Assembly (NCBI RefSeq): GCF_000447205.1
Contig: NZ_AUWY01000039.1
Coordinates: 1-64,000, forward strand
Reading direction: 5' to 3'
Length of the DNA stretch: 64,000 nt
Source: Sphingobium ummariense RL-3
GTDB taxonomy: Bacteria > Pseudomonadota > Alphaproteobacteria > Sphingomonadales > Sphingomonadaceae
A program made the position numbers and the translations under genes. The notes below the pieces were generated by a model, which made no database searches, was not told where the DNA came from, and worked only from the letters and a program-made list of their open reading frames with translations. Shown piece after piece: positions 34,431 through 42,335 of the stretch; positions within the stretch are counted from its first letter, which is position 1; every line of letters starts with the position of its first letter.

Positions 34431-35030
34431 ATGGACACGTTGGGGGCGTGGATCGCGCATGCTTGGGCTTGGATGGCAGCGAATGCCGATCCGGTGCAGG
34501 CAGTTTGCGTACTGGCGGGCACCGTTGCCGCATTCTTGGTTATTGCCCACGCAGGGCTTATTAGTCGCCGAGAGGCCACAATAGCGATGGTAAACGCCCA
34601 GTTCGGCGAAGAGGGTGCAAAGTATCAAGACTTTAAAAATACCATGCAATTGATTGAAGCTAATGGCAACAACATTGCAGATTATGCCAAAGAAGACCCA
34701 GACGAGAAGCCGATTTACGATATAATCCTCAGGCAGGTAAATCGGTACGAGTTGATAGCTCTTGGCATTCGCCAAGGAGTATTCAATGAAAAATTCTACA
34801 AAATGTGGTTTTTTTCTCAGGTTATGAGGGATTACGAAAAATTGTCGCCTTTTATCAATGAAACAAGGCAGGTATTCGACAATCAAGCATATTTTTGTGA
34901 GTTTGAATCACTTGCAAAGCGGTGGGACCGAAAGAGGCATCCAGTCAAACATCCACCCAAATGGAAGATTGCTTATTGGGTGATGACTGGGAAATTTACC
35001 AAAGCGTTGCAGGCACTTAACGCTCGCTGA
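34431..35030 (+). CDS. DUF4760-like membrane protein (IS passenger)
   Basis: A 199-aa protein starting at ATG 34431 with GGAGGGG just upstream. One N-terminal TM helix (VQAVCVLAGTVAAFLVIAHAGL) is followed by a helical cytoplasmic domain containing ILRQVNRYELIALGIRQGVF and EKFYKMWFFSQVMRDYEKLS, features I associate with DUF4760. The function of DUF4760 is unknown; it is often found in mobile elements and near defence genes. It sits between the intrinsic terminator at 34388 and the convergent transposase gene. Confidence 0.68.
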   Translation: MDTLGAWIAHAWAWMAANADPVQAVCVLAGTVAAFLVIAHAGLISRREATIAMVNAQFGEEGAKYQDFKNTMQLIEANGNNIADYAKEDPDEKPIYDIILRQVNRYELIALGIRQGVFNEKFYKMWFFSQVMRDYEKLSPFINETRQVFDNQAYFCEFESLAKRWDRKRHPVKHPPKWKIAYWVMTGKFTKALQALNAR

Positions 35031-35079
35031 GCTAGGCTCGCAGGTAAAACAACCGCTTTGATGAGCAGCGCGCCATTCC

Positions 35080-36036
35080 TTATCTGGTCTTTTGCCAATA
35101 GCCTTTCCACTGGCGACTGACCCGCGAAGCCATCGCCGCCGCCGTCACCATCGCAGCCTGCCCACCGTTCGCCACGCGACGGTTATCCTCGCGCCATGAA
35201 GCTTCACCAGCATAGGCGTAGAGGTAGGGGCCAGCGATATGGTGGTGCGTTCCGACTTCCATGCGACGCAGGCGAGAGAAGTAGCTTTCGGCCTGATTGG
35301 TGCAGACGCCCTTGTCCATGAACGCGACGGAGTGATTGACGCGCTTGGTTTCCCAGCCAGCGTGAAGCGCATCCCAGCCCGCGCCTTCGTCGGCGCAGAT
35401 CGTGGCGAGGGTGCCGACATGATCGCGGACGTAGGGAACGGCATCGCCCTCATTCTTGACGACGAAGGGGAGCGACTTGCCGTTGCGCTCGCGCATGATG
35501 ACGACGCACTGGCGCTTGCCGGTGAGGTTCATCTTGAGGCGGCGATCCTTGCGATCCTCCTTGCGGTTTTCCGGCTTGCTGTATCCGCCGAAATAAGCGC
35601 CGTCGATTTCGACCGTGCCGTCCAGCTGGCGACCAGCCATTTCCTTGGCCATCGCCTCGCGCAGCTTGTGGGTGAGAACGAACGCAGTCTTATACTGGCA
35701 ATCCAGATCGCGGCTGAGCTGGAGCGAGGAAACGCCCTTGGCACCGTTCACGAAGATGACGATCGCGGCCAGCAGGTCGGTGAAGCTCATCTTGCGCGAG
35801 GCGAAGATCGTACCGCTCGTCACCGAAAACTGGTGATGGCAGGCAACGCACTTGAACTTGCGGCGCGAGGTGATGTTGTAGGTTTCGACGCAGCCGCAGC
35901 GCGGGCAAACCGCCTCGCCCTCGGTTTCCGGCCAGCGCATTTCGCAGAAGGTCCGGTAAGCCTTGTCCTCACCCATGGAGAAAACAGCCTTGAGGCTGAT
36001 CGTGCGGGCCTGGGCAGAGAGAAGAAAGTGCTGCAT
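35080..36036 (-). CDS. IS1595-family (ISXO2-like) transposase
   Basis: A 318-aa transposase from ATG 36036. An N-terminal zinc ribbon (CPRCGCVETY ... FKCVACHHQFSVTSG) precedes the ISXO2-like catalytic domain: TVEIDGAYFGGYSKP (first Asp), ICADEGAGWDALHAGW (second Asp) and FMDKGVCTNQAESYFSRLRR (Asn and Glu of the DDN/E motif). The frame is uninterrupted and of usual length. A near-consensus promoter lies just upstream (36065-36093). The predicted activity is cut-and-paste or replicative movement of the 4.3-kb element through its 24-bp ends. Confidence 0.95.
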   Translation of the reverse strand: MQHFLLSAQARTISLKAVFSMGEDKAYRTFCEMRWPETEGEAVCPRCGCVETYNITSRRKFKCVACHHQFSVTSGTIFASRKMSFTDLLAAIVIFVNGAKGVSSLQLSRDLDCQYKTAFVLTHKLREAMAKEMAGRQLDGTVEIDGAYFGGYSKPENRKEDRKDRRLKMNLTGKRQCVVIMRERNGKSLPFVVKNEGDAVPYVRDHVGTLATICADEGAGWDALHAGWETKRVNHSVAFMDKGVCTNQAESYFSRLRRMEVGTHHHIAGPYLYAYAGEASWREDNRRVANGGQAAMVTAAAMASRVSRQWKGYWQKTR

Positions 36037-36054
36037 GTCATCGTATCCGTTGCT

Positions 36055-36067
36055 TATGCATCGCATA
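36055..36067. promoter_or_regulatory. Palindrome over the transposase -10/start region
   Basis: TATGC-ATC-GCATA has 5-bp arms and overlaps the -10 end and presumed start point of the transposase promoter. It shares the ATGCATC core with the larger palindrome at 36111-36129, so one repressor may bind both. Confidence 0.45.
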
Positions 36068-36093
36068 TAATGACATCTGCGCACTGTTGTCAA
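36065..36093 (-). promoter_or_regulatory. Transposase promoter (near-consensus)
   Basis: On the minus strand, TTGACA (36088-36093), a 17-nt spacer and TTATAT (36065-36070) lie about 30 bp upstream of the transposase ATG. The -35 box overlaps that of the opposing promoter at 36087. Confidence 0.8.
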
Positions 36094-36115
36094 TGGCAAA
36101 CGTATCGAATATGAT
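36087..36115 (+). promoter_or_regulatory. DUF6471-like gene promoter
   Basis: TTGTCA (36087-36092), a 17-nt spacer and TATGAT (36110-36115) face the DUF6471-like gene. The -35 hexamer shares bases with the opposing transposase -35, so the two promoters probably compete. Confidence 0.7.
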
Positions 36116-36129
36116 GCATCTAGCATCAT
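36111..36129. promoter_or_regulatory. Operator-like palindrome over the DUF6471 -10
   Basis: ATGATGC-ATCTA-GCATCAT has 7-bp perfect arms and covers the -10 box and start region of the plus-strand promoter. It is a likely repressor site. Confidence 0.6.
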
Positions 36130-36142
36130 TGGAGATACGCGC

Positions 36143-36370
36143 GTGCCAAAGTCGCAGAAGGATTGGGAAGATCAGGTAAAGGGGATGATCAAGGCGGAGC
36201 TAAAGCGCCGTGGGTTGTCCTATGCCGACCTGGTGGGGAAGCTGGCCGACATAGGCGTTATGGACTCTGAGCCGAATATCAGGAACAAGCTGAGCCGGGG
36301 AAAATTTACAGCGGTGTTTCTGGTCCAATGTCTAGAAGCTATCGGGGCGAATGTCGTTTCAATCCAATAG
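36143..36370 (+). CDS. DUF6471-like small HTH protein
   Basis: A 75-aa protein starting at GTG 36143 (GGAGA upstream). It contains WEDQVKGMIKAELKRRGLSY, ADLVGKLADIGVMDSEPNIR and NKLSRGKFTAVFLVQCLEAI, an XRE-like helical pattern in which NIRNKLSRGKF would be the recognition region. I associate this with DUF6471 proteins encoded beside IS1595 transposases. It is divergent from the transposase with a shared promoter region and a palindrome over its own promoter, so it may regulate transposition; this is inferred. Its last 12 bp overlap the convergent two-TM gene. Confidence 0.7.
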   Translation: MPKSQKDWEDQVKGMIKAELKRRGLSYADLVGKLADIGVMDSEPNIRNKLSRGKFTAVFLVQCLEAIGANVVSIQ

Positions 36371-37108
36371 ATGTTGGAATATAAAACTATCTCTGCGGCT
36401 CAACACGACCTTGTCGGCAAATTGAACGTGTTGACCAATACTTGGTATAACCGTAGAGAAATTGAGTTTTACATATCTGAAATCTATTACGACTCTTTCC
36501 CCCGACTTAAACGCTAGATTTGATATGCTGTCCATCTTATCTCCAACCGACTGGAATAGGGTGACCCAGCATCCATTTCCTGGGATGATTTTATCTAAAT
36601 ACTCCATCTTTTCCACTATGGGGTTTGGCATCGAAAATGTGTTCATGTCATTGTTTTCTCCGGTCAACACCAGAAAGGGACAGCCAGAAACTCCTCTGAA
36701 AAATAGTACCTCCGTACCTCCATTATAAAGCCAAATCCTAACCTTAAATCCGTTATCGTTTAACATATTTGCAGCATCGAGATCGGTTTGCCCAACCCAT
36801 ACTGATGCAGGGCGGGGCTTGGGGAGCTTTATTCCTGTCCGTAAACTTGAAATTCGCGCTCCGATATTGTCCCAGTACGCGAAGATCAGGGCGCCGGTTA
36901 TAAATCCAAGCCCGAATGAACTTGGTACATACGACACCAGCCAATGAACCCAGTCCATCACCTTACCCCCATCAATGAGGGCGGTGTCGAGCTTACCCTT
37001 CTCGGCGGCCTTTTCGATGTTGAGATTCCAAACGGGTTGAACAACTCCTGTCCACACCACGTAGGCGACGACAGCGGCCCATGCCGTAGGCTTTCGCTTG
37101 ATCTGCAT
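36359..37108 (-). CDS. Two-TM protein of unknown function (IS passenger)
   Basis: A protein of about 249 aa from ATG 37108 (MQIKRKPTAWAAVVAYVV); the frame opens further 5' at 37195 but that extension is Cys/Arg-rich and unlikely. Two membrane helices (AAVVAYVVWTGVVQPVW; FGLGFITGALIFAYWDNIGA) flank a short loop, followed by a soluble beta-rich C-terminal domain (FKVRIWLYNGGTEVLFFRGV, GERVVIDFRYVKLNFSTVIP). I do not recognise a family. It lies at the right end of the element and reads inward, convergent with the DUF6471-like gene. Confidence 0.6.
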   Translation of the reverse strand: MQIKRKPTAWAAVVAYVVWTGVVQPVWNLNIEKAAEKGKLDTALIDGGKVMDWVHWLVSYVPSSFGLGFITGALIFAYWDNIGARISSLRTGIKLPKPRPASVWVGQTDLDAANMLNDNGFKVRIWLYNGGTEVLFFRGVSGCPFLVLTGENNDMNTFSMPNPIVEKMEYLDKIIPGNGCWVTLFQSVGDKMDSISNLAFKSGERVVIDFRYVKLNFSTVIPSIGQHVQFADKVVLSRRDSFIFQHLLD

Positions 37109-37211
37109 CCGTAATTCATAGCGTGTCTCGCCCCCAATTCGGAAGCGGCACTTGCAACATAACCATATGCGATATTTTTGACATTGCGGGCGCATACGCC
37201 CGTAATCGCCT

Positions 37212-37235
37212 TGGTGCGTTTGCTACATAATGCCG
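37212..37235 (-). repeat. Right terminal inverted repeat
   Basis: The 24-bp right end is the exact reverse complement of 32890-32913. It contains an ATG (37230) in frame with the comM 3' part, so a C-terminal ComM fragment could be translated from within the repeat. Confidence 0.95.
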
Positions 37236-37243
37236 GAGGCCTT
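37236..37243. repeat. Target-site duplication, right copy (GAGGCCTT)
   Basis: Identical to 32882-32889 and directly adjoining the right inverted repeat. Removing one copy with the element restores the comM frame. Confidence 0.93.
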
Positions 37244-38027
37244 GGAGACATCCATGGTCGCGAGCGTCGCCGGCACGCTGGAAGGCGGCCGGATCAGCCG
37301 GGCCAGGCCCTTCCGGGCGCCGCACCACAGCGCGTCCATGGCGGCGCTGGTCGGTGGCGGGCTACGCGCACGGCCGGGCGAGGTCAGCATGGCGCATCTG
37401 GGTGTGCTGTTCCTCGACGAACTGCCGGAATTCCAGCGGGCCGTGCTCGATTCGCTGCGCCAGCCGCTGGAAACCGGCACGGTCACGGTGGCGCGGGCCA
37501 ACGCCCATGTGACCTTCCCCGCCCGGGTGCAGCTGATCGCGGCGATGAACCCGTGCCGCTGCGGCCATCTCGGCGACCCTGGGCTCGCTTGCGCCCGCGC
37601 GCCGCGCTGCGCGGCGGACTATCAGGCGAAGCTCTCGGGTCCATTGCTCGACCGCGTCGACCTGCATGTCGAGGTGCAGGCGGTGACCGCCGCCGACCTT
37701 GTTCTGCCCCCTCCGGCGGAGGGATCGGCCGAGGTTGCCGCCCGCGTCGCCGCCGCTCGCGCGGTCCAGACCGCGCGATATGCGGGCACGGTCACGCGCA
37801 CCAATGCGGAAGTGGATGGCGAGCAACTGGAGGTAGCGGCGGCCCTCGACGAGGCCGGGCGCCAGCTCCTGGCGCAGGCGGCTGCGGCGATGAAGCTCTC
37901 CGCCCGCGGCTATACGCGTGTCCTGCGCGTGGCGCGGACCATCGCCGATCTGGCGGGCGCGGAAAGGGTCGGGCGCGTCCATGTGGCCGAAGCGCTCAGC
38001 TATCGGCGCAGGCCGCCGGTGAACTGA
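37244..38027 (+). pseudogene. comM: comM (yifB) 3' fragment
   Basis: The C-terminal half of ComM/YifB. It resumes at ETSMVASVAGTLEGGRISRA, directly in frame with the TPAEA left by the 5' fragment. It contains the Walker B motif LGVLFLDELPEF, the sensor region ARVQLIAAMNPCRCG with the family zinc-like cysteines (CRCG...CARAPRCAADY), and a C-terminal helical domain (RGYTRVLRVARTIADLAGAE). Separated from Walker A by the insertion, it cannot form the ATPase alone, although ATG 37230 inside the right repeat could start a 265-aa product. Confidence 0.93.
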
Positions 38028-38042
38028 GGCCGGCCGCCGGGC

Positions 38043-38462
38043 TCAGGCGGCGCTGTCGTTGGCGATCAGCTTCAGCTCCGCCCCATGGGTATCCTTGTGG
38101 GCGAAGCGGCCGTCGATCCGGCCGCCGGGCTCGATCGAAATGCGCTCGTAATGCACGTCGCCTGTGATCCGGGCGGTGCTTTCGACCACCAGTTCCTCGG
38201 CAGTGATCGATCCTTCGACCGTGCCGGCGAGCCGCGCCGTCCGGGCCGTCACATGGCCGGCGATCCGGCTGTCCGGCCCCTGTACCAGCGCGGCGCAGGC
38301 GATGTCCCCGTCGACCGAGCCGTCGATGTGCAGATCGACGCTGGCGGCGACATTGCCGGTGATGGTGACATCCCCGCCGATCAGCGAGAAGGGCGTGTTC
38401 TTAGCCCCGGTTGCCGACGTCGGCGAAGCGGGCCTTGGCGAGTTGCTGGACTTGGAGAACAT
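38043..38462 (-). CDS. Bactofilin-family cytoskeletal protein
   Basis: A 139-aa bactofilin with the beta-helix core: FSLIGGDVTITGNVAASVDL, HIDGSVDGDIACAALVQGPD and SRIAGHVTARTARLAGTVEG. A Ser/Pro-rich N-terminus and a polar C-terminal tail flank the core, as in other bactofilins. These polymers localise cell-wall enzymes. The gene overlaps the 3' end of the M23 peptidase gene by 62 bp in another frame, so the pair is tightly coupled; bactofilin and M23 genes are a known conserved pair. Confidence 0.93.
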   Translation of the reverse strand: MFSKSSNSPRPASPTSATGAKNTPFSLIGGDVTITGNVAASVDLHIDGSVDGDIACAALVQGPDSRIAGHVTARTARLAGTVEGSITAEELVVESTARITGDVHYERISIEPGGRIDGRFAHKDTHGAELKLIANDSAA

Positions 38463-39585
38463 CTTGGCGGGCCTCCAGGAAGCGGCGGGGGTTGATGGGC
38501 TGGTCGTTGAGCCGCACTTCGAAATGCAGATGAGTGCCGGTCGAACGGCCGGTCGATCCCATGCGGCCGATAGTATCGCCGCGCGCGACCTCCTGCCCCA
38601 CGCGGCTCGCGAAGCCGGAAAGATGGGCGTAGCGGGTCATCATCCCGTTGCCGTGCACGACCTCGACGACATTGCCATAGCCCTGACGCTGGCCGACATA
38701 GGTGACACGGCCGCGCGCAGCGGCCAGGATGGGCTGGCCATAGCGACCGGGAAAGTCGATGCCCGCATGGAAGGCGGGGCGGCCGTTGAACGGGTCGCGG
38801 CGATAGCCGTAGGAGCTGGTTTCCATCGGCGCGTCGGTCGGCCGGCCGGACGGGATGGCGACCAGGCTGCGCTCCAGGAACTCCATGCGGGTGAGCGCGT
38901 CGGCGAGCTCCTCGAGTTCGGGCGTCAACGCGTCCTTCTCGCCCTGCCAGGGCACGAAGGGGCCGCCCTGCGCCCGGGCGGCGTTGCGGAAAAGCTGATC
39001 GGGATTGAGGCCGAAGCTGCGGATCGCTGCTGCTGCCTTGTCGGCGCGGCGATCGACCGCGGCCGTCATCATCATCGCGAAACGCCGCTGCCGGTCCGCC
39101 AGGCGAATAAGCGGAGCCGCCTCGGGCGCCAGGCTGATCTTGTCCTTGCCTTCCGGCTTGCCCTCTTCCTCGCCGACCAGATCCTTGCCGGTCGCTGCGC
39201 GGCCGTCGCCGAAATGGGTGCGATAGAGCCCGTCCATGAAATCCTGCCGGGCTTCCAGGTCATGGGCCAGGCTGTCCACCGACTTGCGGTAGTCGGCCAC
39301 TTTGCTGGCGGTGCTGGCTACCGCCTTGCCCTGCGCCGTGAGGACCGCCCGGTCGTGGGCCACGGCGGCGCTTTCCCAAGCCATGGCCAGCGTCACGCCT
39401 GCCCAGCCGAGCAGCGCCGTCGACAGGACGCCGATCGACACCATCTGCGCGCGCCGCGAAATGCGGACAAATTTCACCTGACCGCCGCTGCGGAGGAATA
39501 TCTCCCGCTCCGGGCACAAGGCAGCAAGCCTCTGCCGAAGGGTTACGATCCCCTTCCCATACTTCCGATTCAATTGCGACCCCAC
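38401..39585 (-). CDS. M23-family (LytM) endopeptidase, membrane-anchored
   Basis: A 394-aa protein with an N-terminal membrane helix (MVSIGVLSTALLGWAGVTLA), a long helical periplasmic region, and a C-terminal M23 domain with the zinc ligands in HAGIDFPGRYGQPI (His and Asp) and GTHLHFEVRLN (HxH). All catalytic ligands are present, so it should be an active peptidoglycan DD-endopeptidase. Its last 62 bp overlap the bactofilin gene, suggesting that the bactofilin positions this enzyme. Confidence 0.92.
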   Translation of the reverse strand: MGSQLNRKYGKGIVTLRQRLAALCPEREIFLRSGGQVKFVRISRRAQMVSIGVLSTALLGWAGVTLAMAWESAAVAHDRAVLTAQGKAVASTASKVADYRKSVDSLAHDLEARQDFMDGLYRTHFGDGRAATGKDLVGEEEGKPEGKDKISLAPEAAPLIRLADRQRRFAMMMTAAVDRRADKAAAAIRSFGLNPDQLFRNAARAQGGPFVPWQGEKDALTPELEELADALTRMEFLERSLVAIPSGRPTDAPMETSSYGYRRDPFNGRPAFHAGIDFPGRYGQPILAAARGRVTYVGQRQGYGNVVEVVHGNGMMTRYAHLSGFASRVGQEVARGDTIGRMGSTGRSTGTHLHFEVRLNDQPINPRRFLEARQDVLQVQQLAKARFADVGNRG

Positions 39586-39729
39586 CCGCTTTGGAGCTCT
39601 TTAAGAGAGTCGCGCCGGTAGCAAAACTCGGTCTCTCGCGCGAATCTGTCGTTGCGCACTCGTGACGAGTCGAGGTGAAGGCGCGACGAAACGAGTTTCA
39701 GATAAATCGGTTCCCGCCGGCAGAAAATT

Positions 39730-41985
39730 TTACTGCCCTGTTGCGGAGATGCCACGCCCTAGCAGCGGCTGCACCTCTTCGAACGGGATCGCGGGCCCGA
39801 AATGAAAGCCCTGACCGTAGTGGCAGCCCCCGGTGCGCAGATAGTCGATCTGCTGCTGATTTTCGACGCCCTCCGCAACGGTCCGAATTCCCAGGCTATA
39901 GGCCAGGTTCAGCACGGCCCGGACGATCGCGGCATCCTCCGGGTCGGTCTCCAGGTCGCGCACGAAGCCGCGGTCGATCTTGATGATATCGATCGGGAAT
40001 TGCTTGAGGTGCGAGAGCGACGCGTAGCCGGTGCCGAAATCGTCGAGCGCGATCGAAATGTCCTCGTCGCTCAGTACCCGCAGCGCATGGGCCACCCGTT
40101 CGCTGTTGCGGCCCATGAAGACCGATTCGGTCACCTCGACCTCGATCATCGAGGGCGGTAGATCTGCCTCCCGCAGGCGCTCCAGCAGTCGCTCGGCGAA
40201 CCCCTCCTCGTTGAGGTCGGCGTCGGACACGTTGAACGCGATCTGACCCACGTCGATGCCCTCCATGCGCCATGCCAGGCAGTCGCGGATGACGCAGTCG
40301 ATCATCCGCTGGGTAATCGCCGGCCCCAGTTCCGGATGCTCGAAGGCTGCCTTGATGTCACCGGGCATGACGAGGCTGCCGTCCCGAGTGCGGCAACGGA
40401 AGAGCGCCTCGAATCCCACGACCGCACCGCTCTCCAACGACACCTTGGGCTGGTACCAGGGACAGGGCTCCTCCTCCGCCAGGATGTGGCGCGCGCGGTC
40501 CAGCATCGCGCTCTCCTGCTGCCAGCTGTCCAGCAGCGCGGAGTGGAAGACCGTAGCCCGCCCGCGTCCGCTGTTCTTGGCGTGATAGAGGGCGATGTCG
40601 GCATGCTTGACGAGCGCTGTCCCGTCTCTGCCATGGGCCGGGAACAACGCTGCGCCGATGCTGACGCGGCAGTCGAGCGGCCGTCCGCGATAGGACAGCG
40701 GGGCGTGCAGAAGGTGCGTCAGCCGCGACAGGATCGGCGGCAGGTCGTCGGCACTGCGCAGGGCGGGCAGCAACACGGCGAATTCGTCCCCACCCATCCG
40801 TGCGGCCAGGTCGCCCGGGCGCAGGGCATGCTGCAGGCGCTCGGCCACGGCAGCGAGCAGCGCATCCCCGGCGTCATGCCCGGCCGTGTCGTTCACCCGT
40901 TTGAAATCGTCGAGGTCGATCAGAAGGATGGCGAAGTGGCCGGTAGCGGCTTTCGCGAGCCGGGTCAGCGATTCCAGAAAATGCGATCTGTTGCCCAGGC
41001 CCGTCAGCGGGTCCGACATCGCCAGCCGTTCCAGATGCTGCTCGGCGATCTTGCGGTCGGTGATATCGACGGCGCTGGTCATGAAACAGGCTTCGCCGTC
41101 GATCACGATCTCGCGCGAAGACAGCAATATGTCGCGCATGCTCCCGTCGCCCCGGCGCAGCCGGCATTCGAAATTATCGAGCGCCTTGCCCCGTTCGAGT
41201 TGCGCGAACAGCGCATCCCGGGCGGACAGATCCTCATATGTCTGCGCGACATTGGTGAGCGTGCTGTTGCTCCCGGCGGCATAGGCTTCCGCCGCGGCCC
41301 GGTTCAGCCGGATGACCGACCCGTCCCGCCGCGTTACCAGCAGTGGCAGCGGCACCGCCATGAACATGCGCTCTAGCGCGTCGCGCGCCGCCTCGGCTTC
41401 CTTGCCCGACGTCCACTCCTTGCGCTGGAGCCGATTGGTCCGCGCGACCGCGATCCACATTCCGCAGTGCAGGATCAGCAGGGCCAGGATCATGCCGGAC
41501 AGAGTCGGCGCAAGCGGCGCTCGCCACAGATAGCCGATCAGCAGGATGACGCCGCAACCCAGGCCACCGCCGACATTGCCGCGGAAGCTGGTGGGCACGA
41601 CCAGATAGAAGACGGTCGGCAGCAGTACCAGCACGAAGATAGCAATGTCGCTGCGGGACGAGACGAGGAAGGCGACGCCTATGGCCGTGACCGCCTGCCA
41701 GGCGAAGCAGATCCGCTCGACCGCCCTGAAGCTTGTCATATGGCGGCAGAAGGGAAGGCAGGCGAGCGACCAGAGGATGACCGCGACCCGCGCGGGCACG
41801 GCGACCCAGAAATGGGGGGTCCCGGCAAAGCGCCAGTCGCTGAACAGGAAGAGTGCGTTGAGCACGACCGACAGGATGAAGATCAGCCGCGCCTGACGGC
41901 GCGAATCGCCCAGCCGGTCCGCTTGGAAACGCGCTTCCTTCGCGCGGTCGCGAAATTCGCCCGTGATGGGTGATAGAGGGGTCAC
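39730..41985 (-). CDS. Membrane PAS-GGDEF-EAL c-di-GMP protein
   Basis: A 751-aa protein with about six N-terminal TM helices (residues 30-185), a PAS domain (about 205-320), a GGDEF domain with DPLTGLGNR and intact GGDEF at 398-402, and an EAL domain starting at about 490. RPGD five residues before GGDEF forms an RxxD inhibitory site. The EAL residues are retained: GFEALFR (526-528), EVTESVF, DDFGTGYASL, KIDRGFV and TVAEGVE. Both cyclase and phosphodiesterase activities are therefore possible. The membrane part may be a sensor. It is divergent from rpsL across a 350-bp region and probably forms its own unit. Confidence 0.93.
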   Translation of the reverse strand: MTPLSPITGEFRDRAKEARFQADRLGDSRRQARLIFILSVVLNALFLFSDWRFAGTPHFWVAVPARVAVILWSLACLPFCRHMTSFRAVERICFAWQAVTAIGVAFLVSSRSDIAIFVLVLLPTVFYLVVPTSFRGNVGGGLGCGVILLIGYLWRAPLAPTLSGMILALLILHCGMWIAVARTNRLQRKEWTSGKEAEAARDALERMFMAVPLPLLVTRRDGSVIRLNRAAAEAYAAGSNSTLTNVAQTYEDLSARDALFAQLERGKALDNFECRLRRGDGSMRDILLSSREIVIDGEACFMTSAVDITDRKIAEQHLERLAMSDPLTGLGNRSHFLESLTRLAKAATGHFAILLIDLDDFKRVNDTAGHDAGDALLAAVAERLQHALRPGDLAARMGGDEFAVLLPALRSADDLPPILSRLTHLLHAPLSYRGRPLDCRVSIGAALFPAHGRDGTALVKHADIALYHAKNSGRGRATVFHSALLDSWQQESAMLDRARHILAEEEPCPWYQPKVSLESGAVVGFEALFRCRTRDGSLVMPGDIKAAFEHPELGPAITQRMIDCVIRDCLAWRMEGIDVGQIAFNVSDADLNEEGFAERLLERLREADLPPSMIEVEVTESVFMGRNSERVAHALRVLSDEDISIALDDFGTGYASLSHLKQFPIDIIKIDRGFVRDLETDPEDAAIVRAVLNLAYSLGIRTVAEGVENQQQIDYLRTGGCHYGQGFHFGPAIPFEEVQPLLGRGISATGQ

Positions 41986-42335
41986 TGACTGTCCAAACCG
42001 GCGCCTTGCCCGGTGCGCCTGAATTAGCCGGTTAACCTTGTCAAATTCCTAAGAGCGGGCTGACGGCGCCCGCGCGGGAGGGGAGCGGGGCCATTGCTTG
42101 ACCCGGAAGCCTGCGGTCGCTATAGGCCCGCGCTGCCCAGCGGCCTGCGGTTGCGAGATTCGTCTTTCCATCGACGACATGCCGGGTGAACACAGAGCTG
42201 AACATTGCCGGGTGCTCTTGCGGCTCCAGGGGGTCTATTGCCCTCGGGGCCTTTGCCGTTTCGGGGCGACACGCCTCCGGGCGGCACGGAACGCGGGAAT
42301 GCCAAGGTAAAGTAACTGAAAAGGTGAAGGGCTTC
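41986..42335. other. 350-bp divergent region upstream of rpsL
   Basis: This region contains the strong rpsL promoter (42098-42126) and a leader of about 200 nt before the S12 start. I see no credible coding sequence: the ORFs here are in-frame extensions or antisense reading of the str leader. The left part includes the start region of the GGDEF-EAL gene. Confidence 0.6.
42098..42126 (+). promoter_or_regulatory. Probable str operon (rpsL) promoter
   Basis: TTGACC (42098-42103), a 17-nt spacer and TATAGG (42121-42126) give near-consensus sigma-70 geometry. The implied leader of roughly 200 nt precedes the rpsL start at 42336. Confidence 0.7.

Larger units (their letters stand above)
32890..37235. 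mobile_element. IS1595-family element with passenger genes, inserted in comM
   Basis: A 4346-bp element bounded by perfect inverted repeats and an 8-bp direct duplication. It carries one ISXO2-like transposase (minus), a DUF6471-like gene (plus), a 278-codon two-TM ORF (minus), a DUF4760-like gene (plus), a 144-aa winged-helix-like gene (plus) and shorter candidates. Its coding DNA is visibly lower in GC than the flanking comM sequence. The length exceeds a simple IS of this family and matches passenger-bearing variants. The undamaged ends and intact transposase suggest recent insertion and possible mobility. Confidence 0.93.
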
